Shown here: positions 50,799 to 59,920 of the stretch, piece after piece
Layout: each line of letters opens with the position of its first letter
Position numbering within the stretch: position 1 is the stretch's first letter
DNA from: Mucilaginibacter_A sp964251965
Lineage (GTDB): Bacteria; Bacteroidota; Bacteroidia; Sphingobacteriales; Sphingobacteriaceae
Length of the DNA stretch: 64,000 nucleotides
Assembly (NCBI GenBank): GCA_964251965.1
Contig: CAXULQ010000001.1
Coordinates: 868,001 to 932,000 of the forward strand
Reading direction: 5' to 3'
Notes under the pieces: model-generated
The model's input: only the letters and a program-made list of their open reading frames with translations
What the model was told of the DNA's origin: nothing
The model's database searches: none
Position numbers and translations under genes: made by a program

Positions 50799-51350
50799 AT
50801 GAAAAATATACTTTACATCGCGCTAATTACCATAAATCTAACTGGACTTTATTCCTGCTCTGGTGTTGGAAAGAAAAACGCGGCAGACAGTTCTACAAAC
50901 AACAATCCCACAAAAAAACCAATTGATACGGCAGATGTACGCTTGGCAAAAGACCTTTCTGTATTTTGCACTTTCCAGGTAAATGCCGGAAGTTTAGCTT
51001 CTACCAAAGCCTCAACGCAAAAAGTAAAAGATTTTGGAAAACAAAGTGTTGTACTTTACACCAGGTTAAGCAATAATTTAAACAGCCTGGCAGAAGAATT
51101 TGATATAAAGTTGCCCGCTGCCGCCACGACTGTTTCTACAGAAAATATGCAAAAATTAACAGGCCTAAAAAAAGCATTTGACCATGCTTACCTGCTGCAA
51201 ATATTAAAGCAACACAATGCGACTATTCGTGAAATTAATACGGCAAAAAACATTCAATGTATGCCGTTAAAGCAGTTTGTAATTAGTAACCAAGCAGATA
51301 TAATTAAACAGGCTTATGCAATTTCTGATTTGAAAGATAAGACGTATTAG
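50799..51350 (+). CDS. DUF4142-like lipoprotein
   Basis: About 183 aa from ATG 50799, which gives a lipobox (LTGLYSCSG); the open frame starts 10 codons earlier. The mature part is helical: LAKDLSVFCTFQVNAGSLASTKASTQKVKDFGKQSV, then HAYLLQILKQHNATIREINTA, in line with the ferritin-like DUF4142 family. Function unknown. A MITE lies 90 bp downstream. Confidence 0.65.
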   Translation: MKNILYIALITINLTGLYSCSGVGKKNAADSSTNNNPTKKPIDTADVRLAKDLSVFCTFQVNAGSLASTKASTQKVKDFGKQSVVLYTRLSNNLNSLAEEFDIKLPAAATTVSTENMQKLTGLKKAFDHAYLLQILKQHNATIREINTAKNIQCMPLKQFVISNQADIIKQAYAISDLKDKTY

Positions 51351-51439
51351 TTGATTAATTTGAAGCTTAAAGATATAAAAGTTAATAATTTAGTTTTCAG
51401 TTTTATTATTAGACAAGAAGAAAAATTAAAATAGATTTA

Positions 51440-51588
51440 GAGCCTGTTTAAAATTTAGCTGTAGAAATTACAATGCTTCTTTTATAACTTAAAAATTAGT
51501 ATTTGTACGATACTTCAATGTAAAAACACCTATTTTATGCCGGTAAAAGAAGCATAAAAAATAAATAGATTGAATTTTAAACAGGCTC
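51440..51588. mobile_element. MITE copy 1 (149 bp)
   Basis: Terminal inverted repeats GAGCCTGTTTAAA at both ends, flanked by a TTA target duplication (51437-51439 and 51589-51591). Carries two 12-bp words in inverted orientation (51473-51484 and 51544-51555). It encodes nothing. The 317-bp gap 51351-51667 holds only this. A 3-bp TNA target site is typical of some IS5-type transposases, which may have moved it. Confidence 0.9.
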
Positions 51589-51667
51589 TTATTATTACTA
51601 AGAAGATTTTAATCAACAAAATTATTACATAAACGTATGAAGCTAATATTATCGCAAGTTATGCAAT

Positions 51668-53746
51668 ATGGTAAATAACTCAATCTATTTAAGACGGCAG
51701 AGAAAGGTTTATATCGAGGGTATCAACAGCTCCTCAAGAAAATATGCAGTAGCTTTAAATTCAAATTTGGAATCTTTAGGTTACACTTTGTCGCCTGCTC
51801 TAATTAAGGCTGTATCTACGTTATCGATTTCAGAATTATGTGAATTTTACACAGTGCTTGTAACGGATTTAAAAGACATGGTTGGAGCAAATGTTGATTT
51901 TAAACCCATGTATCCTAATTTCCCTGAACAAGTTAAACAAGCATCTGAAACGGAACTTTATTTAAATGCAGCTATTCACTACTTTGGTGATTGGATAGGA
52001 ACAAGAATATTGCCGCATTACGAAAAGGAAAAAAGAGAAGATTTAAACGATAAAATAGAATATAAAATTATAAACTTCGGTAGTGAACAAGATTTTGAAT
52101 TAATATTTACTACCCTTTTAGGTGCAAAATCATCTATTACGGAAGCAGATAAAGCAGACGTAGAGTGGTTTATAAAAGAATATGGTGATGACATTATCCG
52201 TTTAATTCCAGATGAAATTCCTTTAAAAGAAAATATTGCTTTGCTTGGCGGTTGTCTGATCAAATACACAAATGTTTTTAATGAAATAGTAATTCCGTAT
52301 ATTAAAACTGCAACAGATGTTTTAAGGTTGGCTGTCGCCTTGTCTGATGGAGATATTAGTTTAGCTGAAAATATTAAATTTAAAAACCCTACAAAACCTC
52401 AAAGACGCCTATTACTTACTCTGTTAGAAAATTGCAAGAACATTACCGAAGATATGCTGAGGTACAAAGACAGGTGGAAGCGTTTAGGTGAAAAACTTCA
52501 TCCTTTCCAATACAAAAATGTTTTTCCAAAAAGTTGTGAGGCTTTTGACATTATACGTAACGATAAAAAGTTTTCCTCTTTCAATAGTAAAATAGAAGCT
52601 TCTCTTTTAAGTAAAAATATTGATCAAACTTTAGTTTTACTTAAATCAAGGCCAGGAGAATTTGCAAGACGTTTAGACAATTTGCTAAGGATTACTAATA
52701 ATCAAGATGATGTTTTAAAAGTATTTGAAGATATTGCTTCAAAAGTTTCTAATGCAGTATTACTACAAGTTTTAACACATTTTAAGTACAGAAATCTACC
52801 GAGAGAGATAAGAACTTTTTTCCCAAAAGGGATAGTTTCAAGAGCAAAAGCCATTGAATACAATTTACCAAATATTGATGAAGCTGTATGCAAGCAAGTC
52901 GTTTTAATTTGCGAAACTGAATTAATTGAAAAATACAAATTATTACCGCCACTTGGAAATGTATATATAGATGAAGTTCTAAAAAATTATACTGTCCCTT
53001 TTGCTTTACGTTCGGCATCTAAAGCGATAAAGACAATCTCACGTGGTAGTAAGCTTGACCTTCCTGAAGGAAATACAATTCGTTTTTTTATATGGTGGAG
53101 GGATGGAAAACACAGGACAGATTTAGATTTAAGCGCAATAGGATTAGATGATAACCATAACCATAAAGTAGATATAGCTTATTATAATCTTAAAGGAATA
53201 GGGGGCTATCATAGTGGTGACATTACTTCTGCCCCGTCCGGTGCTTCTGAGTTTATCGATATTGACGTTGAACTATTTTTAAAAGAACAAATAAGATATG
53301 TAGTAATGTGTGTTAATTCCTTTACATCACAACCGTTTTATGATTTACCGGAATGTTTTGCAGGTTTTATGGTTAGACAGTTTGCAAACAGTGGAGAAAT
53401 ATATGATCCTAAAACTGTAGAAAATAAATTTGACCTAACTGCAAATACACAATTGGCTATTCCAATGATAATTGATTTACTTGAGCGAAAAGTTCATTGG
53501 ACAGATATTGGTATACGAGAACATAATCTTTACAGCAACAATGTAGCTAATAACATGAGATCGATAACAATTATTGCTAAGGCAATGACTTCCTTAGTAA
53601 AACCCAATACATATGACCTTTTTAATTTACATCTAAAAGCCAGAGGTTATAAGGTAACAAATATTACAAATGCAAACACTATATTTGCTTTAGATAAAGG
53701 CACTACACCTTTTGATGCCGATAAAATTATTTCTACTTACATATAA
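51668..53746 (+). CDS. Large TerD-like domain protein (MXAN_6230/SCO0930-like, RING not visible)
   Basis: 692 aa, cytoplasmic. The C-terminal 250 residues match the family I recall: LPPLGNVYIDEVLKNYTVPF, RSASKAIKTISRGSKLDLPEG, FFIWWRDG, TDLDLSA, GGYHSGDIT, APSGASEFIDID, VMCVNSFTSQPFYDLPECFAGF. That includes a TerD-like beta sandwich. The N-terminal 430 residues are helical and unassigned. Family members elsewhere have a zinc RING; no cysteine cluster is seen here. AT content is high and no exact 12-bp word occurs in the gene, so it may be acquired. Function unknown; relatives keep company with stress and RNA-repair genes. Confidence 0.7.
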   Translation: MVNNSIYLRRQRKVYIEGINSSSRKYAVALNSNLESLGYTLSPALIKAVSTLSISELCEFYTVLVTDLKDMVGANVDFKPMYPNFPEQVKQASETELYLNAAIHYFGDWIGTRILPHYEKEKREDLNDKIEYKIINFGSEQDFELIFTTLLGAKSSITEADKADVEWFIKEYGDDIIRLIPDEIPLKENIALLGGCLIKYTNVFNEIVIPYIKTATDVLRLAVALSDGDISLAENIKFKNPTKPQRRLLLTLLENCKNITEDMLRYKDRWKRLGEKLHPFQYKNVFPKSCEAFDIIRNDKKFSSFNSKIEASLLSKNIDQTLVLLKSRPGEFARRLDNLLRITNNQDDVLKVFEDIASKVSNAVLLQVLTHFKYRNLPREIRTFFPKGIVSRAKAIEYNLPNIDEAVCKQVVLICETELIEKYKLLPPLGNVYIDEVLKNYTVPFALRSASKAIKTISRGSKLDLPEGNTIRFFIWWRDGKHRTDLDLSAIGLDDNHNHKVDIAYYNLKGIGGYHSGDITSAPSGASEFIDIDVELFLKEQIRYVVMCVNSFTSQPFYDLPECFAGFMVRQFANSGEIYDPKTVENKFDLTANTQLAIPMIIDLLERKVHWTDIGIREHNLYSNNVANNMRSITIIAKAMTSLVKPNTYDLFNLHLKARGYKVTNITNANTIFALDKGTTPFDADKIISTYI

Positions 53747-53850
53747 GATTTACAGAGGGCTATTTAGTCGCTTCCTTCTATTGTCCCTATCTAGCGATTA
53801 AGCTTTCCCTCTGTAAATTTTAACTACTGAACCAAGCTGATTTTTCAAAT

Positions 53851-54072
53851 TTAAATGAATAATAGTTTAACTGCTTCGTTATGAGAAACAGTTTCACCAC
53901 GATCTGCTTCCGCTAAACCTTCTAATACATCTTTTTGCTGTTCTGCATTCAGCTCATCAAACCAATCTGTTTTTCGATCAGCTAAAAAAGCTTTTACATC
54001 CAAAATCAAGCCTTCATCATCCGAATTGATGATTGTTTCTAATAAGTTTAGTTTTTCTGCCTGAATGTCCAT
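53851..54072 (-). CDS. Orphan antitoxin-like protein
   Basis: 73 aa (LNLLETIINSDDEGLILDVKAFLADRK, then LNAEQQKDVLEGLAEADRGETVSHNEAVKLL), the pattern of addiction-module antitoxins paired with RelE/ParE toxins. The usual C-terminal basic tail is short and no toxin gene lies in the 104 bp after it, where the TerD-like gene ends convergently. Probably a decayed module. Confidence 0.6.
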   Translation of the reverse strand: MDIQAEKLNLLETIINSDDEGLILDVKAFLADRKTDWFDELNAEQQKDVLEGLAEADRGETVSHNEAVKLLFI

Positions 54073-54095
54073 AAGATCGAAATTAATGTATTTAA

Positions 54096-54338
54096 CTACA
54101 TTTTTTTACTATTGGCAATATAAAACTCCAAAGCCAATTGCTTTACGCGTTCGTTCTTCTCGCCAAAAATTTCTTCTGTGGTTTTGTCCTGGAGAAGAGC
54201 CAGGATTTCTACCTGCATCTGGAAAATCATTTCCACTTTGGCACTGTTGATGCCCAGTTCTTTAATTAAAATCGTGTTGATATCAAACTCGCTGGCTGCG
54301 CTGGTACTGGTTCCGTTTTCTGTTGGGGTTTCGTTCAT
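54096..54338 (-). CDS. Hypothetical small helical protein
   Basis: 80 aa: a Thr/Ser-rich start (MNETPTENGTSTSAASEF) and a helical body (INSAKVEMIFQMQVEILALLQDKTTEEIFGEKNER). No family recognised. A TAAAAACAGCAT word overlaps the region just before its start (54343-54354). Confidence 0.5.
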   Translation of the reverse strand: MNETPTENGTSTSAASEFDINTILIKELGINSAKVEMIFQMQVEILALLQDKTTEEIFGEKNERVKQLALEFYIANSKKM

Positions 54339-54381
54339 GGCAATGCTGTTTTTATCGGTATAAATTATATTTAAAGCGAAA

Positions 54382-55059
54382 TTACTTGCGGTATAAATTG
54401 GTTAAAGTTTGTTTAAGCGTTTTTACAACCGGAACAGTTGAAGCTTTTTTATTGGTAAACAAAGCTGCTTCATCAAAGTCATCGCCATAAAAAGAACTAT
54501 TTGCTTTTTGGTCGATATCCAAAGAAGAACCGCTCAGACTAATCCCGGCGAACAAACCTTTGCTTTGGGAATAAGAATAAACCTCGGATTCCATTTTATA
54601 ATCCGTTCCGGCAGATGAAGTGCGGCCAACCGGACCAGCGGCAACAGAAATATCTCCGCCCAAAGTAAAACTGCTTTTGCCAATTTCCAGTAAAGAGGTT
54701 TTGTTGAGGAAAACCAGCACCAAATCAACTGATTGGATGCCAGCCTGAAAACCAAAACTTCCGCCAGTCATGGTTAAAAAAACCGGATTGCTCCAGGTGC
54801 CGTTTTCATTTTTTACCATCGCAATACCTTTTCCGCGTTTGCCGCCAAGTACAAAACCGGCATTAATTAATCCCGGAATGATAATAATGCCTTCAGTTTT
54901 TTGTAATAATTGTTTGGGGATGCTTTCGCGCAGTTTGCCAAATTCCTGTATCACTCTAACAGATGCATCCAACTTTTGCTGCTGCTTGTCCTGTGCCCAA
55001 AGGTTCGTTGCAAATAAAAATAGTGCTAAAAGAAGTATTGTTGGTTTTGATAATTTCAT
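54382..55059 (-). CDS. SYLF-domain (YSC84-like) exported protein
   Basis: 225 aa with a signal peptide (MKLSKPTILLLALFLFATNLWAQ). The SYLF domain is clear: IPKQLLQKTEGIIIIPGLINAGFVLGGKRGKGIAMV, then GSFGFQAGIQSVDLVLVFL and SVAAGPVGRTSSAGTD. The domain binds phosphoinositides in eukaryotes; in bacteria the role is unknown, often envelope stress. A TAAAAGAAGTAT word lies in the signal-peptide codons (55027-55038). Confidence 0.85.
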   Translation of the reverse strand: MKLSKPTILLLALFLFATNLWAQDKQQQKLDASVRVIQEFGKLRESIPKQLLQKTEGIIIIPGLINAGFVLGGKRGKGIAMVKNENGTWSNPVFLTMTGGSFGFQAGIQSVDLVLVFLNKTSLLEIGKSSFTLGGDISVAAGPVGRTSSAGTDYKMESEVYSYSQSKGLFAGISLSGSSLDIDQKANSSFYGDDFDEAALFTNKKASTVPVVKTLKQTLTNLYRK

Positions 55060-55110
55060 GTTTTATGTTTGGATAAGATAACCCACAGAAAGGCATTTTA
55101 TTGCTTTCTG

Positions 55111-55857
55111 CTACATTTGGGTGTACCAGTTGCGCAAACGTACATCAATTTTCGGGTCTTTATCGTTCACTAATTTTTTGAAATTTTCTGTATCGCTAAA
55201 CTTATTGCCCGGCTGGCGGTAATGGTAAGGATAAACCACAGCTGGTTTAAAAGCCAGAACGGCAGCGGCAGCGGGGCCAACATCCATGGTATAAGGCGGG
55301 TTCATGCAAACAAAAGCTACGTCGATATTTTTTAAAGAACGCATATCCGGCGTGCCGTCCGTATCGCCGGAAACGTAAACCCTTTTTCCGCCAAAATTGA
55401 GCACATAACCATCGCCAACCCCTTTTTTGTGGCGGGCAGTTTCCTCCGGAATATTGTATGCGCCAACCGCCTCTATTTTAATGCTTTTAACGGTTTCATT
55501 TTGGCCGTTACTTAAAACTGTGATTTTAGCAAATGTTTTGTTTTTAAGCTGATCTACTACTTTTTGCGGTGCGATCAATTCTGTTTTGGTAAGATCGAGG
55601 CCGCCGAGTGTAGCTTCATCCAAATGGTCGCCATGTTCGTGGGTAATTACAATTACGTCTGGTGCTTTCATGCCTTTGTATCTTTCGGCACCGCCATAAG
55701 GATCAGCATAAACGGTAACGCCGTTCCATTGCATCACCAAAGCGGCATGAAAAACAGGTGTAATTTCTAAGTTGCCTTTTTTTGTGGAGAAAACATCCGG
55801 CTGTGCAAAAGCCAAAGAAAAAGGCAGTAAAAACAGTATCAGGATAAAATATTTCAT
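55111..55857 (-). CDS. Exported metallo-beta-lactamase-fold hydrolase (UlaG-like)
   Basis: 248 aa with a signal peptide ending near AFAQ. HEHGDHLDEATL is the HxHxDH metal motif, YVSGDTDGTPDM a second ligand group and VVYPYHYRQPG the distal His. The short two-layer layout fits the lactonase/UlaG-like branch. Substrate unknown. A TAAAAACAGTAT word lies in its signal-peptide codons (55828-55839). Confidence 0.82.
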   Translation of the reverse strand: MKYFILILFLLPFSLAFAQPDVFSTKKGNLEITPVFHAALVMQWNGVTVYADPYGGAERYKGMKAPDVIVITHEHGDHLDEATLGGLDLTKTELIAPQKVVDQLKNKTFAKITVLSNGQNETVKSIKIEAVGAYNIPEETARHKKGVGDGYVLNFGGKRVYVSGDTDGTPDMRSLKNIDVAFVCMNPPYTMDVGPAAAAVLAFKPAVVYPYHYRQPGNKFSDTENFKKLVNDKDPKIDVRLRNWYTQM

Positions 55858-55931
55858 GTTGGTTTTTTTTCAGTTTAATACTAAACCAGCTTTTTGGTTT
55901 AAAAACCCCGTTGATTGTAAAAGTGAATAAA

Positions 55932-55960
55932 TAAAAAAGCCGAAAAATATTTTCCGGCTT
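55932..55960 (-). terminator. Terminator of the small secreted-protein gene
   Basis: AAGCCG/CGGCTT arms with an AT-rich loop and, on the reverse strand, a T6 run. An exact 12-bp word abuts it (55963-55974). Confidence 0.75.
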
Positions 55961-55984
55961 CAATGCTTCTTTTATCTGCCTAAA

Positions 55985-56245
55985 TTATTGGGGCTTTGTT
56001 GTTTTGTTGTTTTTGTAACGCATATCTGGCGTACCGTCTTTTTTTAACGGGCCTGCTACGGCTGGTTTTGGTTGCTGATTGGCTTTATACCGTTTATCCG
56101 GCGTACCGTCTTTTTTTACAGGGGCGGCGGTAGTTTTGGTTTGGACTGCGGTTTTGCCAGAAGTAGCTTTTGTTGCCGGAACTTGCGCCATCCCAACAGT
56201 TGCCATAAAAGCAAGCAACGTTAATAAACTGAATAATTTTTTCAT
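55985..56245 (-). CDS. Small secreted protein with KKDGTPDxRYK repeats
   Basis: 86 aa: signal peptide (MKKLFSLLTLLAFMATVGMAQ), an Ala/Thr/Lys-rich linker and two copies of VKKDGTPDKRYKAN / LKKDGTPDMRYKNN at about residues 44-57 and 67-80. Similar repeats occur in small Bacteroidota exported proteins of unknown role. It is basic and Gly/Pro/Lys-rich, so probably unstructured. Confidence 0.7.
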   Translation of the reverse strand: MKKLFSLLTLLAFMATVGMAQVPATKATSGKTAVQTKTTAAPVKKDGTPDKRYKANQQPKPAVAGPLKKDGTPDMRYKNNKTTKPQ

Positions 56246-56404
56246 GTTTTTAATATTGATTTTAGTTGCCCTAATGTACGTTTTTAAACTATTTAGATGT
56301 AGTATGTATAAAAAATATCATACTGTTTTTAGGGGTGATTTTTAAAAAACAGTCAATCCAAACTTTATAATAATTGGGAAATGCTTATTATTGTACTTTA
56401 ATTA

Positions 56405-56477
56405 GACTTCGTAGCTCAGCTGGTAGAGCAAGTGACTCTTAATCACTGGGTCCAGGGTTCGATCCCCTGCGGGGTCA
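56405..56477 (+). tRNA. tRNA-Lys (anticodon CTT)
   Basis: Acceptor GACTTCG/CGGGGTC with G-T pairs and discriminator A; D arm GCTC...GAGC; anticodon stem AGTGA/TCACT with loop CTCTTAA (anticodon CTT); T arm CAGGG-TTCGATC-CCCTG. CCA is not encoded. No repeat of its 3' end is seen in the window. Confidence 0.92.
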
Positions 56478-56480
56478 CCC

Positions 56481-56523
56481 AGCGGGACAACGCTAAATCT
56501 TGGTTAGTTGTCCCGCTTTTTTT
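56481..56523 (+). terminator. Terminator of tRNA-Lys
   Basis: AGCGGGACAAC and GTTGTCCCGCT form an 11-bp stem with a 15-base loop, followed by T7, directly after the tRNA. Beyond it, 56524-56781 contains no gene or repeat I can recognise. Confidence 0.9.
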
Positions 56524-56781
56524 ATGGCTTAAACTGTCAGGATGGTTTGATAGTATAATTGTAACAGAACACACTTTAGGCCGCCAAAGTTCCGCTTACT
56601 CTTACTATTTGCATTATCAATAACGTTTTCAAAAAGTATAAAATTGCCTTTAAATTATTCGGTATTTACTGGTTCAGCTGCTGCTTTCGCATTAAGTATA
56701 TTGATTCAACACAAACAGAATGAAAACAATGTTACATAAGGCCAGTTAATATAGTTATAGTATTAATTAACCATTGAAACC

Positions 56782-57243
56782 ATGAAAAAAACAAACCTAA
56801 AACTGATATTGCTTATAACGTTAATGGCTTTTGGCTTTGCAGCAAACGCGCAAAATGAAAGAAATTTGAAACAGGAAGAAGCCAACAAAAAAATGGTAGC
56901 TGTTTTTTATCAAAAACTTTTCGGAGACTTAGACCTATCCGTTATAGACCAATACATTGTTCCTGATTATATCCAGCACAACCCTGACGCAAAAGACGGA
57001 AGGTTGGCATTGAAAACAATATTAGCAAAATGGTTTAAAACGAGAAAAAAAGGAAAGATTGATATCCAGCACATTGGCGCTGACGGCGACTTCGTTTATC
57101 TTCACCTCAAAAATAAATTACCTAACGGAGGTTTAGAATCCAATATAGATATTTTTAGAATTAAAAATAATAAAATTGTAGAACATTGGGATGTTGCACA
57201 AGCGGTACCTCAACATGCTGTAAACCCACATCCGATGTTTTAA
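56782..57243 (+). CDS. Exported SnoaL-like (NTF2-fold) protein
   Basis: 153 aa with a signal peptide (LKLILLITLMAFGFAANAQ). The body has VAVFYQKLFGDLDLSVIDQYIVPDYIQHNPDAKDG and DIFRIKNNKIVEHWDVAQAVP, the SnoaL-like polyketide cyclase pattern of NTF2 folds. Usually annotated nuclear transport factor 2 family; the substrate is unknown. It precedes the NmrA-like gene by 26 bp and may be cotranscribed. Confidence 0.82.
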   Translation: MKKTNLKLILLITLMAFGFAANAQNERNLKQEEANKKMVAVFYQKLFGDLDLSVIDQYIVPDYIQHNPDAKDGRLALKTILAKWFKTRKKGKIDIQHIGADGDFVYLHLKNKLPNGGLESNIDIFRIKNNKIVEHWDVAQAVPQHAVNPHPMF

Positions 57244-57269
57244 ATATACAATAACAATAAATTATAAAA

Positions 57270-57920
57270 ATGAAAATATCATTGATCGGCGCATCCGGAT
57301 TTGTCGGAACAGCCGTACTGAATGAATTGACAGGAAGAGGTCATACGGTTACCGCAATCGTGCGTAACCCGGAAAAAGTAAAAGAGAATGACCTGGTAAC
57401 AGCAGTAAAAGTAAACGCGCAAGACGAAGACCAATTAGCGAACGCTATAAAAGGCCATGACGCAGTTATCAATTCTTTTAGCCCTGGTATGAGCAGTACC
57501 AATATTTACGATGATTACTTAAAAGGAAATATTGCCATTGAAAACGGTGTAAAAAAGAGCGGTGTAAAAAGATTATTAGTGATTGGCGGTGCAGGCAGCT
57601 TGTTTATTACTCCGGAGCTGCAATTGGTAGACAGTCCGGAATTTCCCGCAGACTGGAAAGCCGGAGCTTCGTCTGCCCGTGATTACCTGAATCTTATTAA
57701 AAATGAAAATGAACTGGACTGGACCTTTTTAAGCCCATCTATAGAAATGTATAATGGTAATGGAGGCGTTCGTTTGGGTACTTATCGTACTGGTTTAGAC
57801 ACCCCTGTTTATGACGAAAATGGCAGGAGTTTTATATCTGTTGAAGACTTGGCGATAGCTATAGTAGATGAATTAGAAAAACCACAATTTATCCGCCAGC
57901 GCTTTACCGTAGGATATTAA
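57270..57920 (+). CDS. NmrA/SDR-like NAD(P)-binding oxidoreductase
   Basis: 216 aa with the N-terminal Rossmann motif GASGFVGTAVLNEL (residues 7-20), then AIVRNPEKVK and VKRLLVIGGAGSLFI, fitting the atypical SDR group that includes NmrA-like and YwnB-like proteins. No catalytic YxxxK is evident, as in many of that group. Follows the SnoaL-like gene; a MITE lies 106 bp downstream. Confidence 0.82.
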   Translation: MKISLIGASGFVGTAVLNELTGRGHTVTAIVRNPEKVKENDLVTAVKVNAQDEDQLANAIKGHDAVINSFSPGMSSTNIYDDYLKGNIAIENGVKKSGVKRLLVIGGAGSLFITPELQLVDSPEFPADWKAGASSARDYLNLIKNENELDWTFLSPSIEMYNGNGGVRLGTYRTGLDTPVYDENGRSFISVEDLAIAIVDELEKPQFIRQRFTVGY

Positions 57921-58026
57921 AATTCATTTAGACTGCTTCTTTTTAGACCGCAATAAATAGACAGGCTCGCGCAAATAAATCGCAATCTGAAGACATTTTT
58001 TGGGGATTAAATATATACAACATTAA

Positions 58027-58175
58027 GAGCCTGTTTAAAATTCAATCTATTTATTTTTTATGCTTCTTTTACCGGCATAAAATAGGTGTTTTTACATTGA
58101 TGTATCGTACAAATACTAATTTTTAAGTGATAAAAGAAGCATTGTAATTTCTACAGCTAAATTTTAAACAGGCTC
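58027..58175. mobile_element. MITE copy 2 (149 bp), inverted relative to copy 1
   Basis: Nearly the exact reverse complement of 51440-51588, including the inverted pair of words (58060-58071 and 58131-58142). TAA target duplication at 58024-58026 and 58176-58178. It fills most of the 340-bp gap 57921-58260. Confidence 0.9.
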
Positions 58176-58260
58176 TAATAGAGCTGCCAACTTTTTATAA
58201 AAACTAAAATTCTTGCCAAATGCTAAGTTTTTAGTAGGATAGTTCTATTAATTTTGCCAT

Positions 58261-58833
58261 ATGGAAGAACTCATCAATTACTTATTGCATTTCGGCCATC
58301 TAAACCAACAGCAGATCGATTTTATAAAAAGTAAGGGCGTATGGAAGACTTTAAAGAAGAGCGAATATTTCTCGGAAGCTGGTAAAATTCCCAGAGAGGT
58401 GGCATTTTTAACTGAAGGTATTTTCAGAACATGCTATTACAATAAAAAGGGTGATGAGATAACAAAATTTTTTGTTGATGAAAATCATTTTGTGGTAGAT
58501 ATTAATAGCTATAATCAAGGAGTACCCTCGTCAGAATATACAGAAGCCATTACAGATTGTACGTATATCGTTTTTTCAAAAGAAGCTATGACCGATCTTT
58601 CCGCAACCATTGTTGGATGGGATGAGATCGTAAAAAAAATAACATCAAAGGGTTTATCCATAAAATTCAATAAGATTAGTTCTATGCTTACAGAGGGCGC
58701 TACCGAACGCTACCTTAATTTCTTAAACACTTATCCCAAACTCGCCGACCGCATCCCCTTAATTTATTTGGCTTCCTACTTAGGAATAACAGCTACCTCC
58801 CTAAGCCGAATCAGAAAAAATATTCACCGCTAA
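58261..58833 (+). CDS. Crp/Fnr-family transcriptional regulator
   Basis: 190 aa: an N-terminal cyclic-nucleotide-binding-like domain (SEYFSEAGKIPREVAFLTEGIFRTCYYN, about residues 38-65) and a C-terminal HTH (IYLASYLGITATSLSRIRKNI). It has no Fe-S cysteines. Members of this group in Bacteroidota usually control the adjacent oxidoreductase gene, here the SDR gene 70 bp downstream. A TAATTTTG box ends only four bases before the ATG, so transcription would be nearly leaderless if it is the promoter. Confidence 0.85.
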   Translation: MEELINYLLHFGHLNQQQIDFIKSKGVWKTLKKSEYFSEAGKIPREVAFLTEGIFRTCYYNKKGDEITKFFVDENHFVVDINSYNQGVPSSEYTEAITDCTYIVFSKEAMTDLSATIVGWDEIVKKITSKGLSIKFNKISSMLTEGATERYLNFLNTYPKLADRIPLIYLASYLGITATSLSRIRKNIHR

Positions 58834-58903
58834 ACTGTTTCTTGCCCAAAGGCAAGTGGTTTTTGGTTTTTAGAACTGAACTTTGCAGGACAAAGCAAAA
58901 ACT

Positions 58904-59848
58904 ATGAAATCAATTATCGTTGTTGGAGCAACAAGTGGCATCGGATACGAATGTTTGCTCCATTTGGCCAAGATCGCCCTTAACGACCAATTAATACTTG
59001 CCTGCCGAAATCTAAAATCCGGAGAAAAGGTAGTACAGGAGATCAAGCAGCAAACCGGCCACAAGCAAATCATAACGATGCTTTTGGATCTAAATTCGCT
59101 TCAATCAATACGCGCATTCAAAGAAGAATTTGTCAAACAGCCTGAGCCTGCAATTGTCGCCCTGGTTAATAATGCAGGCGTTCAGATTGTCGGTCAAACG
59201 GAGTATACGAGTGATGGCTTTGAAAAAACATTCGGCACCAATCATATTGCCCTTTTTTATCTTACTTTATTGCTCTTGCCCTATATGGATAAGGAGGCAA
59301 GTATCATCTTTACAGCGAGCAGCGTACATGATCCCGATCAGCATACGCCTGTAGAGCCACCAATCTTTAAGAACGCAATCGAATTGGCACACCCAAAAGA
59401 GACTGGTGAACCAGTTAAAAAAGTTGGATTGCGGAGATATTCAACATCTAAGCTTTGCAATATTCTGACCACTTATGCACTCCAAAGCAGATTGTCAAAC
59501 ACTGCTATTCGCGTTAATGCTTTTGATCCGGGTTTGGTACCCGGCACACGGCTGGGCAGATCTTATTCTCCCGTTGAACGTTTTATCGGGAAATACATTT
59601 TTCCTTTTTTGAGATTGATCTCGTCTAAAGTAAACACCGCTCAAGTATCAGGTACGCGATTGGCGAATCTTGCTTATGCTGATGAATTCAAAAATGCCAG
59701 GGGAAAGTATTTTCAAGGGACAAAAGAAGTTAAATCCTCAACTGATTCCTACAATAAAAACTACCAGGATATTTTATGGTCATCATCTATTGAATTGATA
59801 GGAATAAATCAAAATGAAACATCACTGTTGTTAAATAAATTCCATTAA
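58904..59848 (+). CDS. Short-chain dehydrogenase/reductase (SDR)
   Basis: About 314 aa from ATG 58904; an in-frame TTG at 58883 gives seven extra residues. The TGxxxGIG loop is GATSGIGYECLL, the NNAG motif VNNAGVQ, and the catalytic Ser and YxxxK are in FTASSVHD and RRYSTSKLCNI. Length and layout resemble retinol dehydrogenase/WW-domain-like SDRs. Likely regulated by the Crp-like gene upstream. Substrate unknown. Confidence 0.87.
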   Translation: MKSIIVVGATSGIGYECLLHLAKIALNDQLILACRNLKSGEKVVQEIKQQTGHKQIITMLLDLNSLQSIRAFKEEFVKQPEPAIVALVNNAGVQIVGQTEYTSDGFEKTFGTNHIALFYLTLLLLPYMDKEASIIFTASSVHDPDQHTPVEPPIFKNAIELAHPKETGEPVKKVGLRRYSTSKLCNILTTYALQSRLSNTAIRVNAFDPGLVPGTRLGRSYSPVERFIGKYIFPFLRLISSKVNTAQVSGTRLANLAYADEFKNARGKYFQGTKEVKSSTDSYNKNYQDILWSSSIELIGINQNETSLLLNKFH

Positions 59849-59920
59849 TAAAAATAATTATTTTTATTGTTTTAATAATGAAATGATCTTGCAATAAATT
59901 AGTCTTAATTAAACTTAAAA

